Source: Planctomycetota bacterium
Lineage (GTDB): Bacteria; Planctomycetota; Planctomycetia; Pirellulales; Pirellulaceae
NCBI GenBank assembly: GCA_024277285.1
Contig: JAJRVM010000213.1
Coordinates: 1-35,715 of the forward strand
Direction: 5' to 3'
Length of the DNA: 35,715 nt
The notes beneath the pieces are model-generated. The model searched no databases and was not told the origin of the DNA. It saw only the letters and a program-made list of their open reading frames with translations. Within the stretch, counting starts at the first letter, position 1. Each line of letters opens with the position of its first letter. The position numbers and the translations under genes are program-made. Below, in pieces: positions 17,026-27,832 of the stretch.

Positions 17026-17652
17026 TTACGCACCGCTTTCCACTGGATCATCTTTCGCCTTTGACACGACCACCTTGGCCGGTCGAATCACGCGGTCTCG
17101 AAGGCGATAGCCCTTCGCAACCTCCTCGACCACGATGTTCGGCTCGTGCGCGTCGGTCGGTTGGTGCAGAAGGGCCTCATGAATCGCGGGGTCAAACGCA
17201 TCGTGTAACGCCGGAACGTATTCTAATCCGTGATCTCGCAGTGCTTTCGTAAAGTTGTCGTAGACCAGTTTCATCCCGTCGATCATTGCAGCCGGGTCAT
17301 CCGTGTCGGAACTTGCGGCTATAGCGCGATCAAAGTCATCGGCCACGATGATGAGTGATTTCATCAGCTCGGCGTTGGCGTAACGAACGGCGTCAGCCTG
17401 CTGGGTGGCCGAGCGCCGCAACAGGTTTTGGTAATCCGCTTTGGCACGAAGCAATGCATCTTCCAAAGAGGCAACGCGCTGCTGAAGCTCGGCCATCGGG
17501 TCTACCGGTTCGACCGAGTCGACAGCCACGTCTGCGTCCGCCGTGTCGGGTTGGCCCTGCGGGTCCGGCTCCACTATCGTCGACCGTTGCTCATCATTCG
17601 TCGTAGTCTCTTGATGCTTCTTGCCGTTTTTTTTTCGTTTAGTTTTTTTCAT
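17026..17652 (-). CDS. grpE: GrpE nucleotide-exchange factor of DnaK
   Basis: 208 residues. An N-terminal Lys-rich, then acidic, disordered stretch (about 1-55) precedes the long helix ELQQRVASLEDALLRAKADYQNLLRRS (given in part), which dimerises GrpE. The C-terminal beta-wing has the signature VVEEVAKGYRLRDRVIRPA. GrpE releases ADP from DnaK in the Hsp70 cycle; no dnaK is in this window. The gene starts 23 bases after dnaJ, with GAGGAGG about 12 bases before ATG 17652. The first codons contain A-runs of 7 and 9 bases, which could cause slippage. Confidence 0.95.
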   Translation of the reverse strand: MKKTKRKKNGKKHQETTTNDEQRSTIVEPDPQGQPDTADADVAVDSVEPVDPMAELQQRVASLEDALLRAKADYQNLLRRSATQQADAVRYANAELMKSLIIVADDFDRAIAASSDTDDPAAMIDGMKLVYDNFTKALRDHGLEYVPALHDAFDPAIHEALLHQPTDAHEPNIVVEEVAKGYRLRDRVIRPAKVVVSKAKDDPVESGA

Positions 17653-17675
17653 GGTGCGATAGAGCCCTCCTCACG

Positions 17676-18800
17676 CTAGCCATCCGCTAATCCGCTGATG
17701 TAGTTGACCAGCTTCTCAAAGAATCCGCTCGACTCGGGTAGTACGGACTTATCTTCTGTCTTCGCAAAATCACGAAGGAGTGCCTTCTGTTGCTTGTTGA
17801 GCTTACTCGGTATCTCGATGAGCACTTGGACGAGTTCGTGGCCGCGGCGCTTCGTGCGAATATCCGGCAGGCCCATACCGTTGAGTCGAAACACCTGCCC
17901 ATGCTGCGTGCCGGGCGGAATATGAACTTCGGCCTTGCCTTCGATGGTCGGTGCCTCCACTGTGGCACCGAGGGCTGCCTGCGTGAAGCTGATGGGCATA
18001 TCGCATACGATGTCGTTGTTGTGACGTCGAAAGAAGGTGTGCTCCTTGACGCGCACATAGCAGTGCAGGTCGCCCCTTGTCGTGCCATCGGAACTGGGCT
18101 CGCCCTCACCACGGACACGAATCGCCTGCCCGTCATGAATACCCGGAGGGATTTGAGCCGTGACGATCCGTTCTTTCATCACACGCCCCGAGCCCCGGCA
18201 GTTGGTACAGGGGGTGACAATGCTTGAGCCGCGACCCTGACAGTGGGGACAAGTGGTAATCACGCGACCAAAAAGCGAGCCCAATCCGCCGGTCTGTTCC
18301 ACCTGTCCGTAACCGCCGCAGGTGGAGCAAGTCTGCCGCTTCGATCCGGGTGCCGCACCGCTCCCGCCGCAATGATCGCAAAGATCCTCACGGGCGAACT
18401 CGATGGATCGCTCGGTCCCCGTGAGCACTTCGTGCATGGTGATTTCCACCTGCGTCTGAAGGTCGGCCCCGCGCGACCGTCGTCGCCCGCCTCCTCCACC
18501 GCCGAAGATATCGGTAAACATCGAGAAGATGTCTTCGGTACCCATGTGCGAGAAATCATGAACACCCGCACCACGAAGCCCGGCATGGCCATACTGATCG
18601 TACCGCTGCCGTTTGGCGGAATCAGCCAGCACCTCGTAGGCTTCGGCTGCGGCCTTGAATTTCTCTTCGGCACCCGCGTCGTTGTTGCGGTCCGGGTGGT
18701 ACTTATGCGCGAGCCGGCGGTAGGCCTTTTTGATCTGATCGGGCGTGGCATCCCGCGCCACACCGAGCACGTCGTAATAATCTTGCTTCGCGCCGCTCAC
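17676..18800 (-). CDS. dnaJ: DnaJ co-chaperone (Hsp40)
   Basis: 374 residues, full class-I DnaJ. J domain 1-72 with HPD at 35-37; Gly/Phe-rich linker about 75-115 ([12 protein letters not shown]); zinc-finger domain with the four CxxCxGxG units [24 protein letters not shown] and CTNCRGSG (about 139-210); C-terminal peptide-binding domain with [15 protein letters not shown]. It delivers unfolded proteins to DnaK and stimulates its ATPase. Start is GTG 18800, with AGGG upstream. It lies 310 bases after groL1 and leads the dnaJ-grpE-fmdB unit. Confidence 0.97.
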   Translation of the reverse strand: MSGAKQDYYDVLGVARDATPDQIKKAYRRLAHKYHPDRNNDAGAEEKFKAAAEAYEVLADSAKRQRYDQYGHAGLRGAGVHDFSHMGTEDIFSMFTDIFGGGGGGRRRSRGADLQTQVEITMHEVLTGTERSIEFAREDLCDHCGGSGAAPGSKRQTCSTCGGYGQVEQTGGLGSLFGRVITTCPHCQGRGSSIVTPCTNCRGSGRVMKERIVTAQIPPGIHDGQAIRVRGEGEPSSDGTTRGDLHCYVRVKEHTFFRRHNNDIVCDMPISFTQAALGATVEAPTIEGKAEVHIPPGTQHGQVFRLNGMGLPDIRTKRRGHELVQVLIEIPSKLNKQQKALLRDFAKTEDKSVLPESSGFFEKLVNYISGLADG

Positions 18801-19110
18801 GTCGCATCCCTACCCATTCGTGTGTCCAATCCACTCGATCAGTGCCGCGTCACCAGTTGGAGACAGTTGGAGACGTTTCTCAACAGACCCGCAGCCGCGC
18901 ATCTTCACACACGAGAAGCGGCAGAGAGCAAGCATTCCCAGTGGGGGCGTTCTCCCTCAATCCCCCTCGGCAAAGGGTAAAGAACAAAAGCCGGTCTATT
19001 GAAAACGGCACTCGCAATCCCGACACCCAATACCACTGGAGCACGATGAACAGAGGGCGGACACTTTGGCCCGCCCTCCGCGCAACATGAAGATCCATCA
19101 CGCACCGTTC
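18801..19110. other. Spacer between groL1 and dnaJ
   Basis: No gene found. It contains a perfect 10-base tandem repeat (cagttggaga twice, 18854-18873) and a hairpin (19053-19078, listed separately). A single GCACTC at 19008-19013 resembles half of CIRCE but has no partner. A separate promoter for dnaJ is likely here but not recognised. Confidence 0.45.
19053..19078 (-). terminator. Hairpin after groL1
   Basis: GAGGGCGG (19053-19060) pairs with CCGCCCTC (19071-19078), a perfect 8-bp stem with a 10-base loop, 32-58 bases past the groL1 stop. There is no T-run. It may partly end the groL2-groES-groL1 transcript. Confidence 0.45.
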
Positions 19111-20799
<1,689 letters not shown>

Positions 20800-21123
20800 C
20801 TAGTTCACCACGGCCAGTATTTCACTCTCACGAAGAACCACGAACGAGTCACCGTCGAGATCTACCTCGGTGCCTGCATAACGCCCGTAAAACACTTCAT
20901 CACCAATCTTCACGTCCATCTCGCCGCGTTCACCGCTGTCAAGCAGCTTGCCCGGACCGGCCGCAATGACTTTGCCGCGCTGCGGCTTCTCACGAGCGGA
21001 ATCGGGAAGAATGATCCCACCGGAGGTGGTATCCTCCGACTCACACACGTCGATCACGACGCGGTCATCCATCGGTCGGAACTTGATCTTTGATTTCTTT
21101 TTTGTTGCCGTTGCCGTTGCCAT
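20800..21123 (-). CDS. groS: GroES co-chaperonin
   Basis: 107 residues from ATG 21123 (GGAGA 9 bases upstream). The N-terminus is a basic stretch, MATATATKKKSKIKF, longer than usual; then RPMDDRVVID, the mobile loop that docks on GroEL (SEDTTSGGIILPDSA), and the roof and C-terminal beta-strands (GDEVFYGRYAGTEVDLDG). It caps the GroEL cavity. It sits between the two groEL genes, 41 bases after copy 2 and 72 before copy 1, and could serve either ring. Confidence 0.96.
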   Translation of the reverse strand: MATATATKKKSKIKFRPMDDRVVIDVCESEDTTSGGIILPDSAREKPQRGKVIAAGPGKLLDSGERGEMDVKIGDEVFYGRYAGTEVDLDGDSFVVLRESEILAVVN

Positions 21124-21164
21124 GTTTTCGTATCTCCAAAATGGCACGCGATCTTTCGTCGCGT

Positions 21165-22793
21165 CTAGTAATCCATGTCCTCGCCCATGCCCTCATCACC
21201 GTCGGTGTCTTCCGTCGGCTTTTCTGAGATGCAGACGTTGGTGCTCAAGAGAATACGGGCAACGCTGCCGGCATTCTGAATCGCGCACCGGGTGACCTTA
21301 GTCGGATCGATCACCCCATCCTTCATCAGGTCGGTGTATTCTCCCATGTCGGCGTTAAAACCGAACGACCCGCTTTTTTCCATCACTTTGTGCAGCACCA
21401 CGCCCGGATTGAAACCGGCGTTGGCCGCAATCTGACGAAGCGGGGCCGACAACGAATCAATAACAATGGCCGCCCCCGTCTTCTCGTCACCCTTGAGCTT
21501 GATGCTATCGAACGCATCCATACAGCGAACCAAGGCGACACCGCCGCCCACGACGATACCCTCCTCAATGGCCGCACGCGTGGCGTGCAGAGCGTCTTCG
21601 ATGCGAGCCTTCTTCTCTTTCAGTTCGGTTTCCGTAGCGGCCCCCACGTTGATCTGGGCCACACCGCCGACGAGCTTGGCTTTTCGTTCCTGAAGCTTTT
21701 CGGTGTCGTAGTCAGACGTAGAAGCCTCCATCTCCATAGTGATCTGCGCGATACGCGACTTAATGGCTTCGGTTGTACCGGCTCCTTCGACGATGGTGGT
21801 GTTGTTTGCATCGACGTGAATCTTCTTGGCCTGACCAAGATCGCTAATCGACACCTTTTCCAGATCCGTACCGAGATCCTTGAAGATGGGGGTTGCACCT
21901 GTCAGCGCGGCAATATCCTCGAGCATGGCCTTTCGGCGATCACCATAACCCGGCGCTTTGACCGCACAAACATCCAGCACGCCGCGTAGCTTGTTAACCA
22001 CGAGCGTCGCCAGCGCTTCACCTTCGATATCCTCAGCGATGATGAGCAGCGGACGCTTTGCCTTGGCCACCTTCTCCAACAACGGCACGAGCTTGGGCAC
22101 ACTGCTGATTTTCTCCTCGTGAATCAACACGAACGCTTTGCTCAGATCGCACGTGACCGCGTTTTGATCCGTTACGAAATGCGGCGACAGAAAACCGCGG
22201 TCGAATTGCATACCCTCAACCACGTCGATCACGGTATCCGAGGTCTTTCCCTCTTCCACCGTGATCACGCCATCCTTGCCAACCTTGTCAAAGGCCTCGG
22301 CAAGCAGTTTACCGATGACCTCATCGTTATTCGCTGAAATTTTGGCGACGTTCACGATTTCATCACGCTTGCCCACGCGAACCGGACGCGACAACGCCTC
22401 CAACTGGTCAACGACCTTCCGAACGGCCACGTCCATACCGCGCGTCAGCGCGAATGGATCGGCACCCGCAGCAACATTTTTCAAACCATTCTTGAAAAAT
22501 GCCTCTGCCAGAACGGTAGCCGTAGTAGTACCGTCACCCGCGGCCTCGCTCGTCTTGCTAGCCGCCTCCTTAACGAGTTGCGCGCCCATATTCTCGGTTT
22601 TGTCAACCAAGTCGATCTCTTCGGCGACGCTAACGCCGTCCTTCGTGATCGTGGGGCCACCCCAACCTTTGTCCAACACCGCGTTTCGACCGCGCGGGCC
22701 AAGCGTCGATTTCACGGCGCTCGCCAATTTCTCCACGCCAGCCAGTAGGCTCTCTCGAGCTTCCTGCTCGAAGGCCAATTGCTTGACCGCCAT
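21165..22793 (-). CDS. groL: GroEL chaperonin, copy 2 (first gene of the block)
   Basis: 542 residues; GAGGAG 8 bases before ATG 22793. The sequence carries the GroEL signature blocks: [34 protein letters not shown], apical domain ([19 protein letters not shown]) and the C-terminal ATP block. In that block the usual EGIVPGGG is EGIVVGGG (Pro to Val). The tail is acidic with Met ([13 protein letters not shown]) rather than GGM repeats. It leads the groL2-groES-groL1 set. Two GroELs of this divergence suggest different clients or conditions. Confidence 0.96.
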   Translation of the reverse strand: MAVKQLAFEQEARESLLAGVEKLASAVKSTLGPRGRNAVLDKGWGGPTITKDGVSVAEEIDLVDKTENMGAQLVKEAASKTSEAAGDGTTTATVLAEAFFKNGLKNVAAGADPFALTRGMDVAVRKVVDQLEALSRPVRVGKRDEIVNVAKISANNDEVIGKLLAEAFDKVGKDGVITVEEGKTSDTVIDVVEGMQFDRGFLSPHFVTDQNAVTCDLSKAFVLIHEEKISSVPKLVPLLEKVAKAKRPLLIIAEDIEGEALATLVVNKLRGVLDVCAVKAPGYGDRRKAMLEDIAALTGATPIFKDLGTDLEKVSISDLGQAKKIHVDANNTTIVEGAGTTEAIKSRIAQITMEMEASTSDYDTEKLQERKAKLVGGVAQINVGAATETELKEKKARIEDALHATRAAIEEGIVVGGGVALVRCMDAFDSIKLKGDEKTGAAIVIDSLSAPLRQIAANAGFNPGVVLHKVMEKSGSFGFNADMGEYTDLMKDGVIDPTKVTRCAIQNAGSVARILLSTNVCISEKPTEDTDGDEGMGEDMDY

Positions 22794-23290
22794 ATTTTCG
22801 TCTCCTCAGTACGCGAAAACCGTTCGCCCATCTATTCTGTTCAGCCGGCCAATCAGTAGACCGGTGATTCACTCCGCAAGGCCACTCGTAGGGTCCTACC
22901 CGTCACGTAGTGTTCGCCTGGACCCCAGGCCGCTGGGTAATGTGCAATTCTCGGTCCACACGAATGGCTCGGAAGGACGACCTCTAACCACTTGAGAGCA
23001 ATAGGGTTACCGATTTCTTCTGCAGCCAACTGGAGGACGGACGCCCTGCCACCCTGGCAGCCAGGGTGGGATACGGCCGTAGCTCATGCCAATTTGACAG
23101 CGTCCGTCCGTGTGGAGACGCGTTCGGATTGATGGTTGAGCGTTCATGCACGCGGGCATAGGATTCGGCCCTGTTGCCGTGCGATGCCGCGTCTGTAAGA
23201 CGCACGGGAAGGGCTGCTCGCACCGGACGGGTCGCAGCGGCAAATACTCAGTAACTGAAAGTCAACACCCTGGGCGAAAGGGATTCAACA
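22794..23290. other. Upstream region of the chaperonin block and of the GNAT gene
   Basis: About 500 bases without a convincing gene; it should hold the promoters of both divergent units. No CIRCE (TTAGCACTC-N9-GAGTGCTAA) or HspR-type HAIR repeat was found. The plus-strand TTGACA at 23094-23099 has no fitting -10. The strongest structure is the inverted repeat listed at 23049-23069. Confidence 0.45.
23049..23069. promoter_or_regulatory. Perfect inverted repeat upstream of groL2
   Basis: CCACCCTGG-CAG-CCAGGGTGG is a perfect 9-bp stem with a 3-base centre, 256 bases upstream of the groL2 start. It could be an operator for a heat-shock or other repressor, or a terminator from outside transcription. 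No T-run. Confidence 0.35.
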
Positions 23291-23758
23291 ATGCCCAACG
23301 GCATCCTGATCCGTACCGCGACGATCGACGATGCTCGCGTGATCGTGGGCTTCAACCTGGCGCTGGCCGCGGAATCCGAGGGGATGACGTTGGATGAAGC
23401 GACCGTGGCGAAGGGTGTCGGCCAAGCGATAGGGGATCCGAAACGTTGCCACTACTACCTCGCGGAGGTCGGCGGACAGGTGGTTGGGCAGACCATGATA
23501 ACACGCGAGTGGAGCGATTGGCGTAACGGCTGGTTCTGGTGGATCCAAAGCGTGTACGTCGATCCGGCGTTTCGGCGGCGCGGCGTCTTTCGTTCACTTC
23601 ACACGCACATTCGCGACGAGGCACGGAGCCACGCAGACGTGTGTGGGCTGCGGCTTTACGTGCACCACGACAACCAACACGCGATCACCACATACCAGCA
23701 GCTCGGTATGAAGGTCTCAGCGTACCGGCTCTGCGAAGATGTATTCGTTCAACCATAG
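23291..23758 (+). CDS. GNAT-family N-acetyltransferase
   Basis: 155 residues; AAAGGGA 7 bases before the ATG. The order of motifs fits the GNAT fold: ILIRTATIDDARVIVGF, the core strand WFWWIQSVYVDPAFRRRGVF (acetyl-CoA pyrophosphate loop RRRGVF, where the last Gly of RxxGxG is Phe), and LRLYVHHDNQHAITTYQQLGM at the end. It would transfer an acetyl group from acetyl-CoA to a small molecule or protein; substrate not known. It ends 17 bases before the convergent DUF2304 gene. Confidence 0.88.
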   Translation: MPNGILIRTATIDDARVIVGFNLALAAESEGMTLDEATVAKGVGQAIGDPKRCHYYLAEVGGQVVGQTMITREWSDWRNGWFWWIQSVYVDPAFRRRGVFRSLHTHIRDEARSHADVCGLRLYVHHDNQHAITTYQQLGMKVSAYRLCEDVFVQP

Positions 23759-23775
23759 CAATCCCGTACGACCCT

Positions 23776-24147
23776 CTAATCGGCTTGCTGCTCGGAGGAA
23801 GGCGAAGATTCATCGATGTGGGCGTCGCGAATGGCCAGGTTGCGTGTGAGCAGGGTTACGTCACGGCGCAATCGACGGAGGCGAACATACGTCATTAAAA
23901 AACCGACCATGACCACCACGCTGCCGCAGTAGAGAAGCAGATCGGCTCCGCGATGGATACCCACGGCCCTTGCAATATCGGTGGTCGCGTCGGGCCACAG
24001 AATAGCGGCGATTCCCGCGATCCACACCATAGAAGCCAGAAAGGCCTCGCCGCGACCAATCCAACGCCGAATGGCACCGAACACCGTAGTCGCGAAGAGA
24101 ACGAGCAGCACGCCCACCGCGATCATCTGAAAAAGGCTGAGGCTCAT
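23776..24147 (-). CDS. DUF2304 membrane protein
   Basis: 123 residues with three hydrophobic helices (about 6-24, 35-50 and 68-88), followed by the cytoplasmic tail RLRRLRRDVTLLTRNLAIRD that is typical of DUF2304. The family is usually encoded next to a polyprenyl-phosphate GT2 glycosyltransferase, as here. The start ATG overlaps the stop of the GT2 gene as ATGA, a sign of coupled translation. It may anchor the soluble GT2 at the inner membrane; that role is inferred. Confidence 0.85.
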   Translation of the reverse strand: MSLSLFQMIAVGVLLVLFATTVFGAIRRWIGRGEAFLASMVWIAGIAAILWPDATTDIARAVGIHRGADLLLYCGSVVVMVGFLMTYVRLRRLRRDVTLLTRNLAIRDAHIDESSPSSEQQAD

Positions 24148-24821
24148 TGAAACACCCTGCCGAGAATGTAGTGCAGCACGATCCGAAACGCGCCGCGCGA
24201 CGATTGCCCTTTGGCGAGCGAGTACTCCGTATATCGTATCTGAACGGGGACTTCCTGGTAGGCGAGCCCGGATCGGCGGATCTGGTCGATCAACTCGCTG
24301 GCGTGGGCCATGCGATCTAGCGTGATATCTATTTGTTGCGCCGCCCGCCGCGAGAACGCACGCAACCCGTTGTGGGCATCGGTGAGTTTCACGCGGTTGA
24401 CAATCCGCGTAAACAGCACGGCCAGTTTGAGAACGCGCCAGCGTGCCGCAGGGATGTCTACCACGTTGCCAAGAAAACGCGATCCGAGCGTGATCTCACA
24501 CTCTCCCGCACGGAGCGGCACGAGAAGCGCTTCGATGTCCTCCACACGATGCTGACCGTCCGCGTCAAACGTCACAATATAATCCGCCCCACGCTGTAGA
24601 GCGAAGGTGATACCCGTTTGCAAAGCCGCTCCCTGACCGCGATTGATCGGGTGTCGTAGGACATAGGTAGCGCCGCGTTTGGCTGCTTCGGCCGTGTCAT
24701 CGTGGGAACCATCGTCAACCACCACGACGTGGGGATAGGCGGCGCGCACCTCCCGTGCGACCTGCGCAATACAGGCCGACTCGTTGTATGCCGGAATGAT
24801 GACAAAAACGTCTTCAGCCAT
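24144..24821 (-). CDS. GT2 glycosyltransferase, DPM1/polyprenyl-phosphate-sugar synthase-like
   Basis: 225 residues, GT-A fold. VFVIIPAYNES opens the domain; D36-D37 (VVDDGS) and the DxD D86-A-D88 (FDADGQH) bind the nucleotide sugar and metal. The acceptor-side block reads LTDAHNGLRAFSRRAA. The protein ends at about residue 225 without the C-terminal membrane helices that some relatives have; the overlapping DUF2304 gene may supply the anchor. By family it would load a sugar (e.g. mannose from GDP-mannose) on a polyprenyl phosphate, forming a donor used outside the membrane. The GT-C-like genes 1-5 kb away are candidate users. The ribosome site before ATG 24821 is weak. Confidence 0.85.
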   Translation of the reverse strand: MAEDVFVIIPAYNESACIAQVAREVRAAYPHVVVVDDGSHDDTAEAAKRGATYVLRHPINRGQGAALQTGITFALQRGADYIVTFDADGQHRVEDIEALLVPLRAGECEITLGSRFLGNVVDIPAARWRVLKLAVLFTRIVNRVKLTDAHNGLRAFSRRAAQQIDITLDRMAHASELIDQIRRSGLAYQEVPVQIRYTEYSLAKGQSSRGAFRIVLHYILGRVFQ

Positions 24822-24891
24822 GGCTCGATCGGAGCGATACGGTGCGACGGACGCGCCCCACCCAGCGTCACACGCCTACCTGCCCCATCCG

Positions 24892-24897
24892 ATTATA
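24892..24897 (-). promoter_or_regulatory. TATAAT -10 box before the GT2 gene
   Basis: A perfect TATAAT on the minus strand, placed to start transcription about 65 bases before the GT2 ATG. No good -35 hexamer at 16-18 bases; an A/T-rich stretch (TTTTTTGAGC) lies directly upstream. Confidence 0.35.
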
Positions 24898-25041
24898 GCT
24901 CAAAAAATGCGATTCGCGCAGGGATGGTCCGGATTTGTTTGCAGTCAAGCCCCATAAGATGGGCAAGAAAGCTCCCCCGCTGCGTATACACCGGGCCCGG
25001 ATTGTCGAACTGCAACTGCCATGACCCGGTATGGCCCTCAC

Positions 25042-25512
25042 CTACGGCAACACGCCGAGACCAACGTCTGTGATGATGGAAAGACCAAGCCCCAAATCAT
25101 TGGACTCAAAGGTGTAGGTGATGGTCGATCCACAAACGAAGTCTTGACCTTCGCGAATCGGGTCGGTGTTGTCGTCAGACGTCACGATGCCGGCGAGACG
25201 AACGTTGGCGTCATCAATAAAGATCACCTGGAGGTCATTACAACTACGCGTAAAAGTCATCGTTTCGCCGCCAGCCAGATCAAACTGAATCTCATCGCCG
25301 AATTCGCGAATAAAATTATCTAACGCACTGATATCGTTGAGTAGGTCAAGTGCCGATTCATCAGAATCGTAAAATAGCTGCCCATCAACGGGTAGCGTGC
25401 CATTGTTGATGAGCGATACGGTAACTGTGTTCGGCAGGAACAGCGAAAGCGCATCGCATCCAGCGAGTGCGAGGACGCCACCGACAACCACCAGGCGAGA
25501 AAAGTGTTGCAT
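25042..25512 (-). CDS. Small lipoprotein of unknown function
   Basis: 156 residues from the second of two adjacent ATGs; GGGAGG sits 6 bases before it, which decides the start. The lipobox LAGC has acylated Cys19. The mature part is beta-rich and acidic (NTVTVSLINNGTLPVDGQLFY ..., EIQFDLAGGETMTFTRSC, DDANVRLAGIV, CGSTITYTFE), with two further Cys. It looks like a surface-exposed beta-sandwich; I recognise no family. It is divergent from the first TMTC-like gene and transcribed toward GT2, so a link to the glycosylation genes is possible but not shown. Confidence 0.75.
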   Translation of the reverse strand: MQHFSRLVVVGGVLALAGCDALSLFLPNTVTVSLINNGTLPVDGQLFYDSDESALDLLNDISALDNFIREFGDEIQFDLAGGETMTFTRSCNDLQVIFIDDANVRLAGIVTSDDNTDPIREGQDFVCGSTITYTFESNDLGLGLSIITDVGLGVLP

Positions 25513-25743
25513 CATCAGACCTCCCTATCCATCAAACCCGTGCCACGACCCACAATGCGGCCAGCTTACTCGATGACTGCCCGGAACGCCAAGACGCCCC
25601 GCTTCGCCATGACCCACCGCGTGAGGATCGCTGTGGCAAACCACCGCGATTGAAAGCGAATGCGTCTCAACTTACGCTATCGGTCCGAGCGAACAAAAGC
25701 GCTGAGGCGTTCATTTGCCGGATAAGGTGGAAGGACAGGGGCC

Positions 25744-27507
25744 GTGCCGAAACCTCGTAAGACTCGAAAAGCAGCCATGCCCACCGGCAACTCAACCCGT
25801 CACAAGTCCCCGGTCGGATGGCACCCCTCTAACCGTGGAAAAAAGATTATTGCAATGGTGGTGTTGTCTTTGGCGACGGCCGCTGCCTACAGCAACAGCC
25901 TCTCCGCCACGTTCGTTTTTGACGACAGACCACATATTTTCGCGAATGAGCGAATCAAAACGGTTTTCCCTCTGTCAACTACGCTATCGGGCCGCCGCCC
26001 GGTCGTTGATTTCACATTGGCGGTCAACCACGCCATCGGAGGCCTCGACCCGACGGGCTACCATCTCTTCAACGTGGTCGTACACATCCTGTCCGGCCTG
26101 ATGCTCTTTCTGCTGCTGAGGCGCATTGGCAACGGAGCACGCCCCCGCGAGAAGGCCGGCCAAGAGACCGGCGGCGGCCTTTCGATTGGGGTTGCGGCTG
26201 CGGTGGCTCTGCTATGGATGCTCCATCCACTACAAACCCAGAGTGTGACGTACGTCATCCAGCGAGGTGAATCGCTGATGGGGTTGTGTTACCTGTTCAC
26301 GCTATACGCCGCGATCCGCGGGATGGATGGATCGGGAAAACGCCGTTGGTGGTTGGTCGCCAGCGTGGCGGCGTGCGGGCTGGGCATGGCGACGAAGGCC
26401 GTCATGCTGACGGCCCCGGTACTTGTGCTGCTGTACGACTGGATCGTGGTGACGCGGTCTTTGCGAGTTACGCTACGAAAACGGTTTGCCTATTACGTAG
26501 CCCTATCAAGTACGCTCTCCCTGCTCGTGGTCTGCGGCGTGACGTCGGGCGTTCTCTCGACGGGGCCGCATCCCCACGCCAACGTCGGCTTTGCGGTTGA
26601 TGGTGTCACCCCATGGCACTATTTGCTGACGCAGCCCGGCGTTTTGCTACATTACCTCCAGTTGGTGGTGTGGCCGGGTCCACTTTGCATTGATTACGGC
26701 TGGCCGCTCGTGACTTCGCTTTCCGACGCGGCGTTCCCTGGTGTCGTTGTCTTGGCGCTACTTGTGTGGGCCGTGAGGGCTTGTCGTCACCATCCGCGCG
26801 CCGGCTTTGCCGGGTTGAGCTTTTTCGTGATTCTCGCCCCCACGTCCAGTTTGATTCCGATTCGCGACCCGTTGTTCGAGCACCGCATGTATCTACCGCT
26901 GGCTGCGGTACTTGCATTACTCGCGGCCGCAGTAGCGCGCATGGTTCGCTGGAGCCTGCGGCGCGTGGGTGCGGATTCGCGTTGGTCTGGCTACACCTGT
27001 ACCGTGATCGTGGTTCTCGTGGCCGGTGCTCTCGCGGTACGGACGTTTGATCGCAACGCGGACTACAAGAGCGAAATCAAATTATGGGAACAGGCAACGA
27101 TCGTGCGTCCACAAAACGCACGGGCGCATTACAGCCTGGCGGTGGCACTGGGGCGTGCCAAGCGGTATGCGGAATCGCTACGCTCGTTTCGTCGCGTATT
27201 GAAGGTAAGTACGGATCAGACGCGCTGTGACGTCCTCGCCGAGACCCACTATCACATCGGATGGAGCCTGATCCGACAGGAGCAGGCCGGTGCTGCCATC
27301 GCCGAGTTTCGCCAGGCGCTGGCGCTGACCCCCAATCACGTGGAGGCGACGTTCGAACTTGGCTGGGGGTTGGCCATGCTCGGACGGTACGAGGAAGCGG
27401 CCGATATGTTTCGCCGCACGATCCAGCTAGCACCAGATCACCCCCAGGCCAAAACCGCGCTCGCCGACGCGTTGTCCGCAGCCGGGCAACCCCCATCCGA
27501 ACCGTAG
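25744..27507 (+). CDS. TMTC-like GT-C membrane protein with C-terminal TPRs, copy 1
   Basis: 587 residues from GTG 25744 (GGAAGGA 8 bases upstream). A Lys/Arg-rich N-terminus precedes about ten membrane segments (35-430) and then three or more TPRs (445-580; ETHYHIGWSLIRQEQAGAAI, EATFELGWGLAMLGRYEEAA). The first periplasmic loop carries ATFVFDDRPHIFANE with Asp60-Asp61, the acidic pair expected at the active site of GT-C transferases. Other TMTC-like blocks are LHPLQTQSVTYVIQRGESL and FEHRMYLPLAA. Eukaryotic TMTCs move mannose from dolichyl-phosphate-mannose to protein Ser/Thr. By analogy this may be a protein or glycolipid glycosyltransferase using a polyprenyl-phosphate sugar, with TPRs binding the substrate; that activity is inference. 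Confidence 0.8.
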   Translation: MPKPRKTRKAAMPTGNSTRHKSPVGWHPSNRGKKIIAMVVLSLATAAAYSNSLSATFVFDDRPHIFANERIKTVFPLSTTLSGRRPVVDFTLAVNHAIGGLDPTGYHLFNVVVHILSGLMLFLLLRRIGNGARPREKAGQETGGGLSIGVAAAVALLWMLHPLQTQSVTYVIQRGESLMGLCYLFTLYAAIRGMDGSGKRRWWLVASVAACGLGMATKAVMLTAPVLVLLYDWIVVTRSLRVTLRKRFAYYVALSSTLSLLVVCGVTSGVLSTGPHPHANVGFAVDGVTPWHYLLTQPGVLLHYLQLVVWPGPLCIDYGWPLVTSLSDAAFPGVVVLALLVWAVRACRHHPRAGFAGLSFFVILAPTSSLIPIRDPLFEHRMYLPLAAVLALLAAAVARMVRWSLRRVGADSRWSGYTCTVIVVLVAGALAVRTFDRNADYKSEIKLWEQATIVRPQNARAHYSLAVALGRAKRYAESLRSFRRVLKVSTDQTRCDVLAETHYHIGWSLIRQEQAGAAIAEFRQALALTPNHVEATFELGWGLAMLGRYEEAADMFRRTIQLAPDHPQAKTALADALSAAGQPPSEP

Positions 27508-27647
27508 AGGCCTATGCACTACCGCAAGCCGGTTAGTAGGATTGCGGGATGGGTGCAACACACTATTGACGGTTTGGCGTTCGTGTGGGTCCTCCGGACT
27601 TCGCTTGCAAGGCTCCATTCCCCATCAGGATCATGATCGCACCGTTT

Positions 27648-27684
27648 CCCCCCCCCCCCTTTTTGCCTTGGGCAAAGAATGGGG
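27648..27684. repeat. C12 tract followed by a hairpin, between the TMTC-like genes
   Basis: Twelve C bases (27648-27659) are followed by TTTTT and a hairpin TTTGCC-TTG-GGCAAA (27662-27676); the C-run can pair further with GGGG at 27681-27684. It lies 140 bases after copy 1 and about 150 before copy 2. It may work as a terminator, or the C-run as a length-variable spacer. The remaining 27508-27832 spacer shows no gene. Confidence 0.5.
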
Positions 27685-27832
27685 TCCCGCCGATTCTGTC
27701 TTGCACACCTGTGGCATTGGCACTGGCTGCTTGCGTCGTCGGGGTTCGATACTAATACTAGAGCGAGCAGGAGCAGGGACGTGAGAGCGACGGTGGTGGT
27801 GGGTGTGGTAATCGAACAGGCGGCGGGCGCAA

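Noticed and set aside
22794..23290. CIRCE or HAIR heat-shock operator
   Set aside because: Looked for inverted TTAGCACTC/GAGTGCTAA and CTTGAGT/ACTCAAG; only single half-like pieces were found.
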